DNA from: a virus
IMG/VR virus record: IMGVR_UViG_3300021368_000405
Location: 1-30,209 of that record
Direction: 5' to 3' (one strand)
DNA: 30,209 nucleotides
Below the pieces are notes generated by a model. It ran no database searches, was not told the DNA's origin, and was given only the letters and a program-made list of their open reading frames with translations. Numbering within the stretch: the first letter of the stretch is position 1; every line of letters begins with the position of its first letter. The translations under genes and the position numbers were made by a program. Positions 21,570-27,776 of this stretch are shown here, piece by piece.

Positions 21570-24293
21570 ATGGCACAAATTGATCTCGGAAAACTTAAAT
21601 TCCAATGGAAGGGTCTTTGGACTACTTCCACTGCATACGAAGTAGATGACGTAGTGCACTACGACGGCAGCACTTATGTTGTCGTTACCGACGTTCCCGC
21701 AACTAACACCACTAACCCTGGTAGCAGCAGCCTGTTTGAGCTGATGGCTCGTGGTCTGAAGTTCCGTGGAGCCTACGTTGCATCTAACACATATCTCCAT
21801 AACGAAATCGTTACTTTTAACGGTGCTTCATGGATCTCTATTCAAAGCAACGCTTTCACAGGACAGACCCCTGCTAGTGGTTCGTCTTACTGGGAAGTTA
21901 TTACCCCAGCTCCTGCATCTAATGTTCTGACTCAATCCGGTGATCTTGTTTACCTGGACAACGAGCTGAACACTCAACGTCTGCCTATCGGCGCTAAAAA
22001 CACCACACTGACTGTGGTAGACAAGCCGTTCCACAGCATTCCTCGTGCTGCAACTTATAGCGTCAACGGTTCTGGTACAGCTGCTAAAGCAGTGCTGACT
22101 GATGACGACGACGCTACCAATGTGTACGGCAGCTCTACGCAGCAAGCTGCAATCACTGTTAGCCGTGGTACATCTTATGAGATCACGTTCCCTGCTAATG
22201 GTCTAACCTATTCGATCAAAGATCCCGCAGCTTCTGGTTACTCAACTGCTGGTTCTAACGGTCGTTTGACTAGCGGTACTAGCCCAGCGTTTGTTAACAA
22301 CGGTGGTGTAATTACATTTACACCTGACTCAACTACCCCTAACACGGTTAAGATCCGTGACGAAGCGAACGGTGTTGACGAAGTAACTGTTACTGTTGTT
22401 GACCTGCGGAAGGAGCCGGCCTGGTCCGACGAAACACTTGTTAGCTACAAAGCAGACAAGGTTGCTGGTGGACTCCAGCGGAACACCTATACCAGCTCAG
22501 TGCAAGCCTTACCGCCGCACCTCGTTGGTTACGGCCGTGGCCGCCTGATGAACAGCGGAAGCCAGTACCGCGCTGGCGATTATCTGACCAAATCAGGTGA
22601 TTTGATGTCGTGGGGCAACATGTATTACAACGGCACGCAAGGCCTTTATTACGATTCACACGGAACTGGCTCAGCCAACACGGCGACTTGGGACCCTGCT
22701 CAAGGAAATCTGAACATGCCTGGTTTTTACCAGGACGCAATTTCAGGCGTTGCAACTGAAGCGAAATGGCTAAATGATCTCGCTGGCAACAGCCTTGGAC
22801 ACACGCAATGGAATCAACTCAAGATTATTCAATATGACAAAGGTGCTTATCACACCTATGTCTTGCTGGAAAACGGCATCATGATGATGGCTGGTTATAC
22901 CGGCTACGGTCAAAGGTCGGCCGGTGATACGACCAACCACCAGAACACATTTGTCAATGTCCCGTTCTACAACTCTTCTGGAACGCTGCTAGAAGGTGCA
23001 GCTCGCCCAAGAATCAAGTTTTTCCAGTCCACAGATTTTGACGACGGCTACAGCTACAGCTACAACAAATCTTTTGCAATCGACGAAGATGGCAAGCTGT
23101 ACAGTTGGGGTTACAACGGCTATGGCAACCTTGCGGACGGAACTGCAGTCAGCAATTACTATGCTCGTGAAGTCCCTCTGTCGAAGTTTGGCAACGAAAA
23201 AATTCTTTGCATGTCTTCGTCAACTGGGCAATACAGCCATCACGCTGCAATTACTGAAAGCGGCAAAGTATGGGCTTGGGGCTACAACGGATACGGACAG
23301 CTTGGCGATGGCTCCACAAGTTACCAAACAAACCCTGTAGAAATCACCGCAGTATCCGGTTCAGCTCTTAACGGCAAAACTGTCACGCACGTCATGTGTG
23401 TTGACGCCACTCAAAGCACAGGCCTTACTTACTACTTAACTACCGAAGGCAAGGTTTATGTCTCCGGCTATAGCGAAGACTACGGAGTTTACTCAGGGGT
23501 TTACAACGCTTCTACTCCTGTAAACATCACAACGCCTCTTGAGCTGACTAACGCTTCCACGACAATCAATGCCAACGGCGGCAAAGCGATCATGTTTGCT
23601 CGCAGCAACAGCCGTTACGGAACATTGTTTGTGCAAACCGATGGTGGCACAACTAACCAGCCCAAGATTTTTGCATGGGGTGGCAACAGCTACGGCAACC
23701 ATGGCGCAGGTGCAAACAACTCCTCTGGCGCAAGCGCAACAGCGCAAGGCAACTGGTTCGGTAATGAAATCAAATTCATGACCCGAGGCAATCCTCACGA
23801 CGTAGCAGTCGGCACTGCTGGAAACCCTGGTGGAGCTTCTGGTTATACCAGCAGGCTAAAGGATCAAATTGTTGGCACTCAATACGACACCAACATCGCT
23901 TCCAGGATGAAGATTGGCAAGATCGTCATGATCTGGTCTCAAAGTATTACCAACAGCTCGTACACGTCGACCATGTTGATGGACGAATACGGATCACTGT
24001 TTATGGCCGGCTCAGTGGGAGATGGCAATACTTGGTTCAGCGGTTTTGATGTTGATCATCCATACGATATTTTTGGAACGGAAAACATCAGCCACTACTT
24101 TATGCAAGTTCACGGTCAGCCTGAACAAGCAAAAGACTGGAAGTGGATGCACCAGAACAGCCTGGGAACCGCCGGCATGATGATTGGCAAGTCTGGCACC
24201 GCGTATACAATCGGATCATCTTCAAGTTGGTATATGCTGGGAGCCAGAAACACCCAGACCACCTGGCATCCTGTTATTGGAACTACGAACTGA
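21570..24293 (+). CDS. Distal tail fibre / receptor-binding protein with RCC1-like beta-propeller
   Basis: A 907-residue protein directly after the fibre anchor. Residues 10-95 hold two related modules of carbohydrate-binding type (KGLWTTSTAYEVDDVVHYDGSTYV and RGAYVASNTYLHNEIVTFNGASW). A beta-rich linker follows to about 275. From about 340 onward, repeated Gly-(K/S)-x-(Y/W)-x-W/A-Gly motifs recur: DLMSWG (about 343), MMMAGYTGYGQ (about 434), KLYSWGYNGYGNLADG (about 507), KVWAWGYNGYGQLGDG (about 564), KVYVSGYSEDYG (about 626), KIFAWGGNSYGNHG (about 698), SLFMAGSVGDG (about 807), TAYTIGSSSS (about 876). This is the RCC1 repeat pattern, implying a seven-bladed propeller. It likely determines host receptor choice. 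Glycine codon use changes sharply near 22395. Confidence 0.78.
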   Translation: MAQIDLGKLKFQWKGLWTTSTAYEVDDVVHYDGSTYVVVTDVPATNTTNPGSSSLFELMARGLKFRGAYVASNTYLHNEIVTFNGASWISIQSNAFTGQTPASGSSYWEVITPAPASNVLTQSGDLVYLDNELNTQRLPIGAKNTTLTVVDKPFHSIPRAATYSVNGSGTAAKAVLTDDDDATNVYGSSTQQAAITVSRGTSYEITFPANGLTYSIKDPAASGYSTAGSNGRLTSGTSPAFVNNGGVITFTPDSTTPNTVKIRDEANGVDEVTVTVVDLRKEPAWSDETLVSYKADKVAGGLQRNTYTSSVQALPPHLVGYGRGRLMNSGSQYRAGDYLTKSGDLMSWGNMYYNGTQGLYYDSHGTGSANTATWDPAQGNLNMPGFYQDAISGVATEAKWLNDLAGNSLGHTQWNQLKIIQYDKGAYHTYVLLENGIMMMAGYTGYGQRSAGDTTNHQNTFVNVPFYNSSGTLLEGAARPRIKFFQSTDFDDGYSYSYNKSFAIDEDGKLYSWGYNGYGNLADGTAVSNYYAREVPLSKFGNEKILCMSSSTGQYSHHAAITESGKVWAWGYNGYGQLGDGSTSYQTNPVEITAVSGSALNGKTVTHVMCVDATQSTGLTYYLTTEGKVYVSGYSEDYGVYSGVYNASTPVNITTPLELTNASTTINANGGKAIMFARSNSRYGTLFVQTDGGTTNQPKIFAWGGNSYGNHGAGANNSSGASATAQGNWFGNEIKFMTRGNPHDVAVGTAGNPGGASGYTSRLKDQIVGTQYDTNIASRMKIGKIVMIWSQSITNSSYTSTMLMDEYGSLFMAGSVGDGNTWFSGFDVDHPYDIFGTENISHYFMQVHGQPEQAKDWKWMHQNSLGTAGMMIGKSGTAYTIGSSSSWYMLGARNTQTTWHPVIGTTN

Positions 24294-24296
24294 CCT

Positions 24297-24521
24297 ATGT
24301 CTATCTACACTTTTGACTATACCGGTAACGTTGAGCCTTGGGGTTATGGTTTCTATGACCCCGAAAAGGTTGACGTTTATCGTGGAAGAATTGCGGTACT
24401 GAAAGGTGATGCAACTCTTGCTGATATTGAAAACCCTACTGTGACTATTACTGAAGTTACAGATGCAGACCAACTCGCACGGATCAGGGAAAAGTATTCC
24501 ATTCCTGCTCCTACAGAGTAA
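24297..24521 (+). CDS. Small acidic hypothetical protein after the fibre gene (74 aa)
   Basis: ATG at 24297, three bases past the fibre stop, encodes an acidic, beta-rich 74-residue protein: MSIYTFDYTGNVEPWGYGFY at the start, IAVLKGDATLADIENPTVTI in the middle, and a helical EVTDADQLARIREKYSIPAP end. The gene follows the fibre gene so closely that a fibre chaperone or fibre-tip accessory role is possible, but no family is recognised. Codon use (ggt, gct) returns to the phage norm after the propeller region. Confidence 0.6.
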   Translation: MSIYTFDYTGNVEPWGYGFYDPEKVDVYRGRIAVLKGDATLADIENPTVTITEVTDADQLARIREKYSIPAPTE

Positions 24522-24543
24522 TTAACCACTAACTTTTATTATC

Positions 24544-24702
24544 ATGTTTGCACTTATCCGTCCTTTGCTGTTCTCTTTTCTTAACAGCGACAAAACTAAG
24601 CGTCTGATTGTGGACCTGCTCCGCAAACTGGCAGAACAGTCTGACAACAAAGTAGATGATCAGGCTGTTGATTTCATTGAACGCGGTCTTTTTAACAAGT
24701 AA
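24544..24702 (+). CDS. Small protein with hydrophobic N-terminus (52 aa)
   Basis: Encodes MFALIRPLLFSFLNSDKTKR followed by a charged helix (LIVDLLRKLAEQSDN) and DDQAVDFIERGLF. The first 13 residues are hydrophobic with one Arg, giving an amphipathic membrane-surface helix rather than a clear transmembrane span. I recall closely similar short proteins in other cyanophages. Its location after the tail fibre matches the T7 holin gene 17.5, but a proper membrane span is lacking, so I prefer the 25100 gene as holin. The stop overlaps the next start (TAATG). Confidence 0.6.
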   Translation: MFALIRPLLFSFLNSDKTKRLIVDLLRKLAEQSDNKVDDQAVDFIERGLFNK

Positions 24703-25169
24703 TGGATTTAGGAGAGCCGCCGGTATTACCGTCTCTGCGGCTCCCTGAGCCCCTTGTTTTACCCCGTCCGGTACTAGATGTCCCACGAGCGGATTTGCCC
24801 TCATACAAGCCGCTTGTGGTGCCTCCTAGTGACCTTCGGCCACCTCCGGGAGTCAAAGGAACGACACAATCCGACAAACCTAAGCCGGAGCCTAAACCAC
24901 CTCCAGTCAAACCTCCGGCTGTACCACCAGATACAAGGCAAGTTGATGTTCCGTTTACGGATTTAACTGTGCCTCTACCCTCTAATGAAATACTTGTCAC
25001 GGCTGGTACTACTGCAACCGTGTCTGTTGCGGCCACCCTTACAGCAACAGCAGTATTTAAGCATACTGTAACTGTAATGAAGCCCATTCTTAAACAAGCA
25101 TGGACAAAGATAACAAAAAGGAAGGGTTCATCAAGTTCGTCGTCCTCGTCTGGTCAGCAGGACTCCTGA
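24702..25169 (+). CDS. Proline-rich protein with one membrane-like segment (155 aa)
   Basis: The first 90 residues are extremely Pro-rich (PEPLVLPRPVLDVPRADLPS, KPKPEPKPPPVKPPAVPP), giving an extended, periplasm-spanning style segment. A hydrophobic Thr/Ala/Val stretch follows at about 104-130 (ILVTAGTTATVSVAATLTATAV), then a basic region (KPILKQAWTKITKRKG) and a Ser run. By the positive-inside rule the C-terminus would be cytoplasmic and the Pro-rich arm outside. An extended Pro-rich arm with one membrane helix in the lysis region is reminiscent of spanin or TonB-like linkers, but this is inference; it could equally be a virion component. It overlaps the next gene by 70 bases. Confidence 0.65.
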   Translation: MDLGEPPVLPSLRLPEPLVLPRPVLDVPRADLPSYKPLVVPPSDLRPPPGVKGTTQSDKPKPEPKPPPVKPPAVPPDTRQVDVPFTDLTVPLPSNEILVTAGTTATVSVAATLTATAVFKHTVTVMKPILKQAWTKITKRKGSSSSSSSSGQQDS

Positions 25170-25276
25170 CTGCCAGCTACGCAGGATGGATGGAGAAGAT
25201 GGATCCCACTTATGTCGCATCAATTCTTAGTGGCACTCTAGCAACTTTCTCTATTACCCGCGAAAAAAAGGAATGA
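25100..25276 (+). CDS. Putative holin (58 aa, two membrane segments)
   Basis: ATG at 25100 opens a frame encoding MDKDNKKEGFIKFVVLVWSA, continuing GLLTASYAGWMEKMDPTYVA and SILSGTLATFSITREKKE. A charged N-terminus, a first membrane span (FIKFVVLVWSAGLLTASYAGW), a short loop (MEKMD), a second, weaker span (YVASILSGTLATFSI) and a charged C-terminus form a class II holin layout. The location after the fibre genes matches T7 gene 17.5. The start overlaps the proline-rich gene by 70 bases, and the stop overlaps the next start (ATGA). The frame is short but coherent. Function is inferred from topology and context only. Confidence 0.62.
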   Translation: MDKDNKKEGFIKFVVLVWSAGLLTASYAGWMEKMDPTYVASILSGTLATFSITREKKE

Positions 25277-25623
25277 AAAAGCTACTTCTGTTGCTGCTGT
25301 TGGCTGCGCCTGCATCAGCTCAGACTGTTACCCCACAGTTTACCCAGGGGTCAATGCAATCGACTACCACCACCACGATTGACATTGAGCGTACTATCGA
25401 GACTGAAGTCTATGGTGGTGATTACTCATCATGGAGTGGTTCAAACGTTACGCCAAGCGCAGACATCGCTGGCTCCTCAACAACATTTGCTGTAACTACC
25501 GCTGGCGATCCTTGGTCTCTAGAGATCACGACTCGCGACGCAGGCATTGTAGAAACGATCGACATCACAGAAACAATCGACTCCACTTCTCCCACTACCT
25601 CGCTCTCTATCTTCTCGCAGTAA
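25273..25623 (+). CDS. Secreted Thr-rich small protein (116 aa)
   Basis: Begins with a clear signal peptide (MKKLLLLLLLAAPASAQ; cleavage after ASA). The mature part is Thr/Ser-rich and beta-prone: VTPQFTQGSMQSTTTTTIDI, then WSGSNVTPSADIAG, WSLEITTRDAGIVETIDITE, ending TTSLSIFSQ. No cysteine or lipobox is seen. AAGGA lies just before the ATG, which overlaps the holin stop. I recall similar proteins with the TPQFTQGSM opening in other cyanophages. Export during late infection suggests a periplasmic or virion-surface role. The last 193 bases overlap an ORF in another frame. Confidence 0.68.
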   Translation: MKKLLLLLLLAAPASAQTVTPQFTQGSMQSTTTTTIDIERTIETEVYGGDYSSWSGSNVTPSADIAGSSTTFAVTTAGDPWSLEITTRDAGIVETIDITETIDSTSPTTSLSIFSQ

Positions 25624-26156
25624 CACCTGCTTACGCAGAAGACCCTAAAGTACAGAACACTTCTAACCCTGTAGCGGCTGCAACTGGTAATGTTACCAAC
25701 CAAGCCGTACAATTTCAGAACAACGGTGCACCGAGTAGACAGATATTCGGTCCCAACAGCTCGTGCAACGGTGCTACTATGACGTTTAGCCCGTTTTATA
25801 TGGGCAACGACACTATACCGTACGAATCTGATGGTTATGTCCGTTCTAATAACTATGGTATGCAGCTTAATTTTATGGTGCCGCTTGACGGTGGCATGAT
25901 TGAGCTGTGTAAACAAATAGCTGGCCGTCATGAACAGAAAATGCGGCTTGAATATGAACTGGCAAGAGCACTGAAGTGCACAGAAATCATGAAAGCAGGG
26001 TTTACCTTTCGTCCTGGTAGCCGGGTAGAAGTGTTATGTCACGACATTATCCCTATCGTATCGTTAAACAATGATCGAAGCTCTAGTCAGTCTGTCGATA
26101 GCAGCGATCGCCGGGGGAGCAGCGCTGAACAGCAGACTACACAACAGAATAAATAG
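25431..26156 (+). CDS. Secreted Cys-containing protein with uncertain start
   Basis: The conserved-looking part begins with a signal-peptide-like segment (HYLALYLLAVTPAYAEDP, about 25590-25640). It continues PVAAATGNVTNQAVQFQNNG, NSSCNGATMTFSPFYMGNDT, a predicted helix with EYELARALKC, and RPGSRVEVLCHDIIPI. Three to four cysteines could pair in the periplasm. No in-frame ATG, GTG or TTG lies close before the signal segment. The only ATG in frame (25431) adds an Arg/His-rich leader encoded within the preceding gene, and a TTG lies at 25512. The coordinates are those of the ATG frame; the true start probably lies nearer 25575-25600. Overlaps neighbours on both sides. Role unknown. Confidence 0.55.
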   Translation: MEWFKRYAKRRHRWLLNNICCNYRWRSLVSRDHDSRRRHCRNDRHHRNNRLHFSHYLALYLLAVTPAYAEDPKVQNTSNPVAAATGNVTNQAVQFQNNGAPSRQIFGPNSSCNGATMTFSPFYMGNDTIPYESDGYVRSNNYGMQLNFMVPLDGGMIELCKQIAGRHEQKMRLEYELARALKCTEIMKAGFTFRPGSRVEVLCHDIIPIVSLNNDRSSSQSVDSSDRRGSSAEQQTTQQNK

Positions 26157-26325
26157 CGTGCATGAACGCATTAGCGCCCTGGACCGCCGCCTAGATGGAA
26201 TCGAATTGACTGTGGCTTCTGATTATGTCAAGAAGTCTGAGTTATCTGATCTTATCAGCCGGATGGAAGACCATATGGTGCGTATTGAAAACAAACTTGA
26301 CCAAATAGTTCTCCGAAATGGCTAA
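26071..26325 (+). CDS. Small membrane-anchored coiled-coil protein (84 aa)
   Basis: Starts MIEALVSLSIAAIAGGAALN, a short N-terminal membrane anchor, followed by a continuous heptad-like helix (NRINSVHERISALDRRLDGI, then DLISRMEDHMVRIENKLDQI). An N-terminal anchor plus coiled coil is seen in inner-membrane spanin-like proteins and in other phage membrane scaffolds; topology alone cannot decide. It starts 86 bases inside the previous frame and overlaps the terminase small subunit by eight bases. Cyanophages commonly carry such a gene just before TerS, to my recollection. Confidence 0.68.
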   Translation: MIEALVSLSIAAIAGGAALNSRLHNRINSVHERISALDRRLDGIELTVASDYVKKSELSDLISRMEDHMVRIENKLDQIVLRNG

Positions 26326-26563
26326 CAAAAAAGCTACAGAGGACCAGTTCAATGAACTCCACAACCTCGTCACAACAGAGTTTTTAGCTCGCATTAAGTC
26401 TGGCGAGGCTACAACTCAAGATTTAAAAGCAGCCTGCGACTGGCTGAAAACAAATGACATCAGTGGTGTCGCTTATGACGGCAACCCTTTGTCTAAACTC
26501 GCTTCTATTATGCCAGAAGTCGATCCTGAATTAGTACAAAGCAGACTCTATGGCAAACGCTAA
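26318..26563 (+). CDS. Terminase small subunit (DNA maturase A), T7 gp18 position
   Basis: Recognises concatemeric DNA and regulates the large terminase. The product is 81 residues (T7 gp18: 89). It has a helical N-terminal half with QFNELHNLVTTEFLARIKSG, then EATTQDLKAACDWLKTNDIS, and a C-terminal NPLSKLASIMPEVDPELVQSR. The LVT..FL.RIKSGEATT.DL.AA..WL pattern is, to my knowledge, annotated as small terminase in several podoviruses. The companion large subunit is 2.3 kb downstream, separated by four other genes, unlike the tight 18-18.5-19 block in T7. It overlaps the next gene by 14 bases. Confidence 0.75.
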   Translation: MANKKATEDQFNELHNLVTTEFLARIKSGEATTQDLKAACDWLKTNDISGVAYDGNPLSKLASIMPEVDPELVQSRLYGKR

Positions 26564-26807
26564 CACCTCTGAATACTACAAACACAACATGCCTGCCAGG
26601 CTGAAGCGTAACCGCCAGCAAGCCCGGTACAATAAAACACAAAAAGGCAAGGATCTTCGGATCAAAGCAAATGCACTTAATCGACAGTTAGGTACTTACG
26701 GTAATAACGACGGTTTGGATGCTTCTCATACCGGTCCTAAAACAGGACGGAAAGAATCTCCAAGCAAGAATCGCCGTAGACCTAGACTAAAGATTAAGTA
26801 CGCATGA
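26550..26807 (+). CDS. Small basic conserved phage protein (85 aa, SPSKNRRR motif)
   Basis: A strongly basic protein: NTSEYYKHNMPARLKRNRQQ, a helical Lys/Arg/Gln middle, then YGNNDGLDASHTGP and ESPSKNRRRPRLKIKYA. The EYY..N..AR...R..Y and SPSKNRGR-type motifs recur in a family of small phage proteins of unknown function, often beside HNH or terminase genes, to my recollection. Composition suggests nucleic-acid binding. It overlaps TerS by 14 bases and the HNH gene by four (ATGA), so it belongs to the packaging-region chain. Confidence 0.7.
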   Translation: MANANTSEYYKHNMPARLKRNRQQARYNKTQKGKDLRIKANALNRQLGTYGNNDGLDASHTGPKTGRKESPSKNRRRPRLKIKYA

Positions 26808-27133
26808 CCCCATTACTTCCCACACCTGACGACTACCTCTACAACCTTATAACCATGACGTCCCCTGAAGCTAAGCGCCTCTGGAGGCGTGCTATCAAAG
26901 AACATTTTGGTTGTACCTGTGTATACTGTGGACAAACCTATGATTTACATGACCTTACTATTGATCACGTTCATCCTCGCAGCCTTGGCGGCCAGGATTT
27001 ATCCTTCAACGTCGTACCGGCTTGCTCCTGCTGTAATCAGGCCAAAGGAAGTAACAACTGGCTCTCTTGGATGAGAGAAACATTCGGTGTAAACCGTCTT
27101 AGAGAAACACTAATTCTTTCACATATTCGATAA
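26804..27133 (+). CDS. HNH endonuclease (109 aa)
   Basis: The HNH (beta-beta-alpha-metal) motif is complete. C39-x2-C42 (CVYC) starts the zinc site, D54-H55 in LTIDHVHPRSLGG supplies the general base His, Asn69 follows in FNVVPAC, and C74-x2-C77 then N78 close it with CNQAKGSNNW. It cleaves or nicks DNA. In many phages an HNH protein next to the terminase takes part in packaging cleavage; in T7-like phages HNH proteins are more often homing endonucleases. The gene is free-standing, not inside an intron, and overlaps both neighbours (ATGA and TAATG), favouring a settled functional gene over a recent homing insertion. Confidence 0.9.
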   Translation: MTPLLPTPDDYLYNLITMTSPEAKRLWRRAIKEHFGCTCVYCGQTYDLHDLTIDHVHPRSLGGQDLSFNVVPACSCCNQAKGSNNWLSWMRETFGVNRLRETLILSHIR

Positions 27134-27774
27134 TGGCGTATCCCGCACGTAATTTTGAAAAAGACCCTTCTAAACGTACGAAGGGTTGGTACATGGTACC
27201 AGGCAAAGGCCGTCGCTACTGGGACGGTAAGACGTTTAAGTACCGCTCTCCTGACGGCACTACTAACGTCAAGGATATGGTTGGAGACCGTCTTAAAGGT
27301 CTTGTTAAGCGCATTAGCAAAGGATCTGAAAAAGGTAGAGCTATCAATGCAAGGAGACGAGGTCGTAACCGTGGCCGTGGGGCTGCTGTTCAGTCTGAAG
27401 GCAAAAGCTCAGCGCCTAATCCTGAGTCTAAGTCTGGGCAGAACAATCCTACTACCCAGCAAAAGCCTGAGGTTAAGAAACCACCTGTAACTAAACCTGA
27501 GGTTAAAAAACCCGATACTAGCAAGGCGTCTACTCCCAAAAAGACTGCTTATCAAGCAGCACGGGACAAGATTAAAACTGCTAAAGATAAAAAAGGTGCT
27601 ACCCTTGCTGCCGATATTCAGGGACTCAAGTCTTTTATTAAAGCACACGGCGACAAACCGGGCATGGCAAAGGCAGTCGCAAAAGCCAAAGCTTCTCTTG
27701 AAAGGAAGAAGGAGCAAAAAAAACCTAAGTCTGCTGCTGTTAAAAAAGGTTGGCCCGGTAACAAAAACTATTAA
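27133..27774 (+). CDS. Lys/Pro-rich histone-like basic protein (213 aa)
   Basis: The N-terminal 45 residues look ordered (GWYMVPGKGRRYWDGKTFKY), resembling a small WYxxPGxGxxRYWDG-type domain. An Arg/Gly-rich patch follows (ARRRGRNRGRG). The centre is Lys/Pro-rich with a repeated PEVKKP unit, and the C-terminal third is Lys/Ala-rich (AKAVAKAKASLERKKEQKK), like the tail of histone H1. No export signal. It probably binds DNA or the virion non-specifically. I recognise no family. It sits between the HNH and the His-rich nuclease-like gene, starting in the HNH stop codon. Confidence 0.6.
   Translation: MAYPARNFEKDPSKRTKGWYMVPGKGRRYWDGKTFKYRSPDGTTNVKDMVGDRLKGLVKRISKGSEKGRAINARRRGRNRGRGAAVQSEGKSSAPNPESKSGQNNPTTQQKPEVKKPPVTKPEVKKPDTSKASTPKKTAYQAARDKIKTAKDKKGATLAADIQGLKSFIKAHGDKPGMAKAVAKAKASLERKKEQKKPKSAAVKKGWPGNKNY
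27465..27512 (+). repeat. Short direct repeat coding PEVKKP
   Basis: The unit cctgaggttaaRaaacc occurs at 27466 and again at 27496, 30 bases apart, encoding PEVKKP twice within the Lys/Pro-rich gene. It reflects local duplication in a low-complexity coding segment. Confidence 0.6.
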
Positions 27775-27776
27775 CT

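Noticed and set aside
24544-24702. The 52-aa protein as the holin
   Set aside because: Its hydrophobic segment is too short and interrupted by Arg for a clear membrane span; the 58-aa two-span protein at 25100 fits better.
26804-27133. HNH gene as a homing endonuclease within an intron
   Set aside because: Flanking genes are complete and overlap it by a few bases, leaving no room for an intron.
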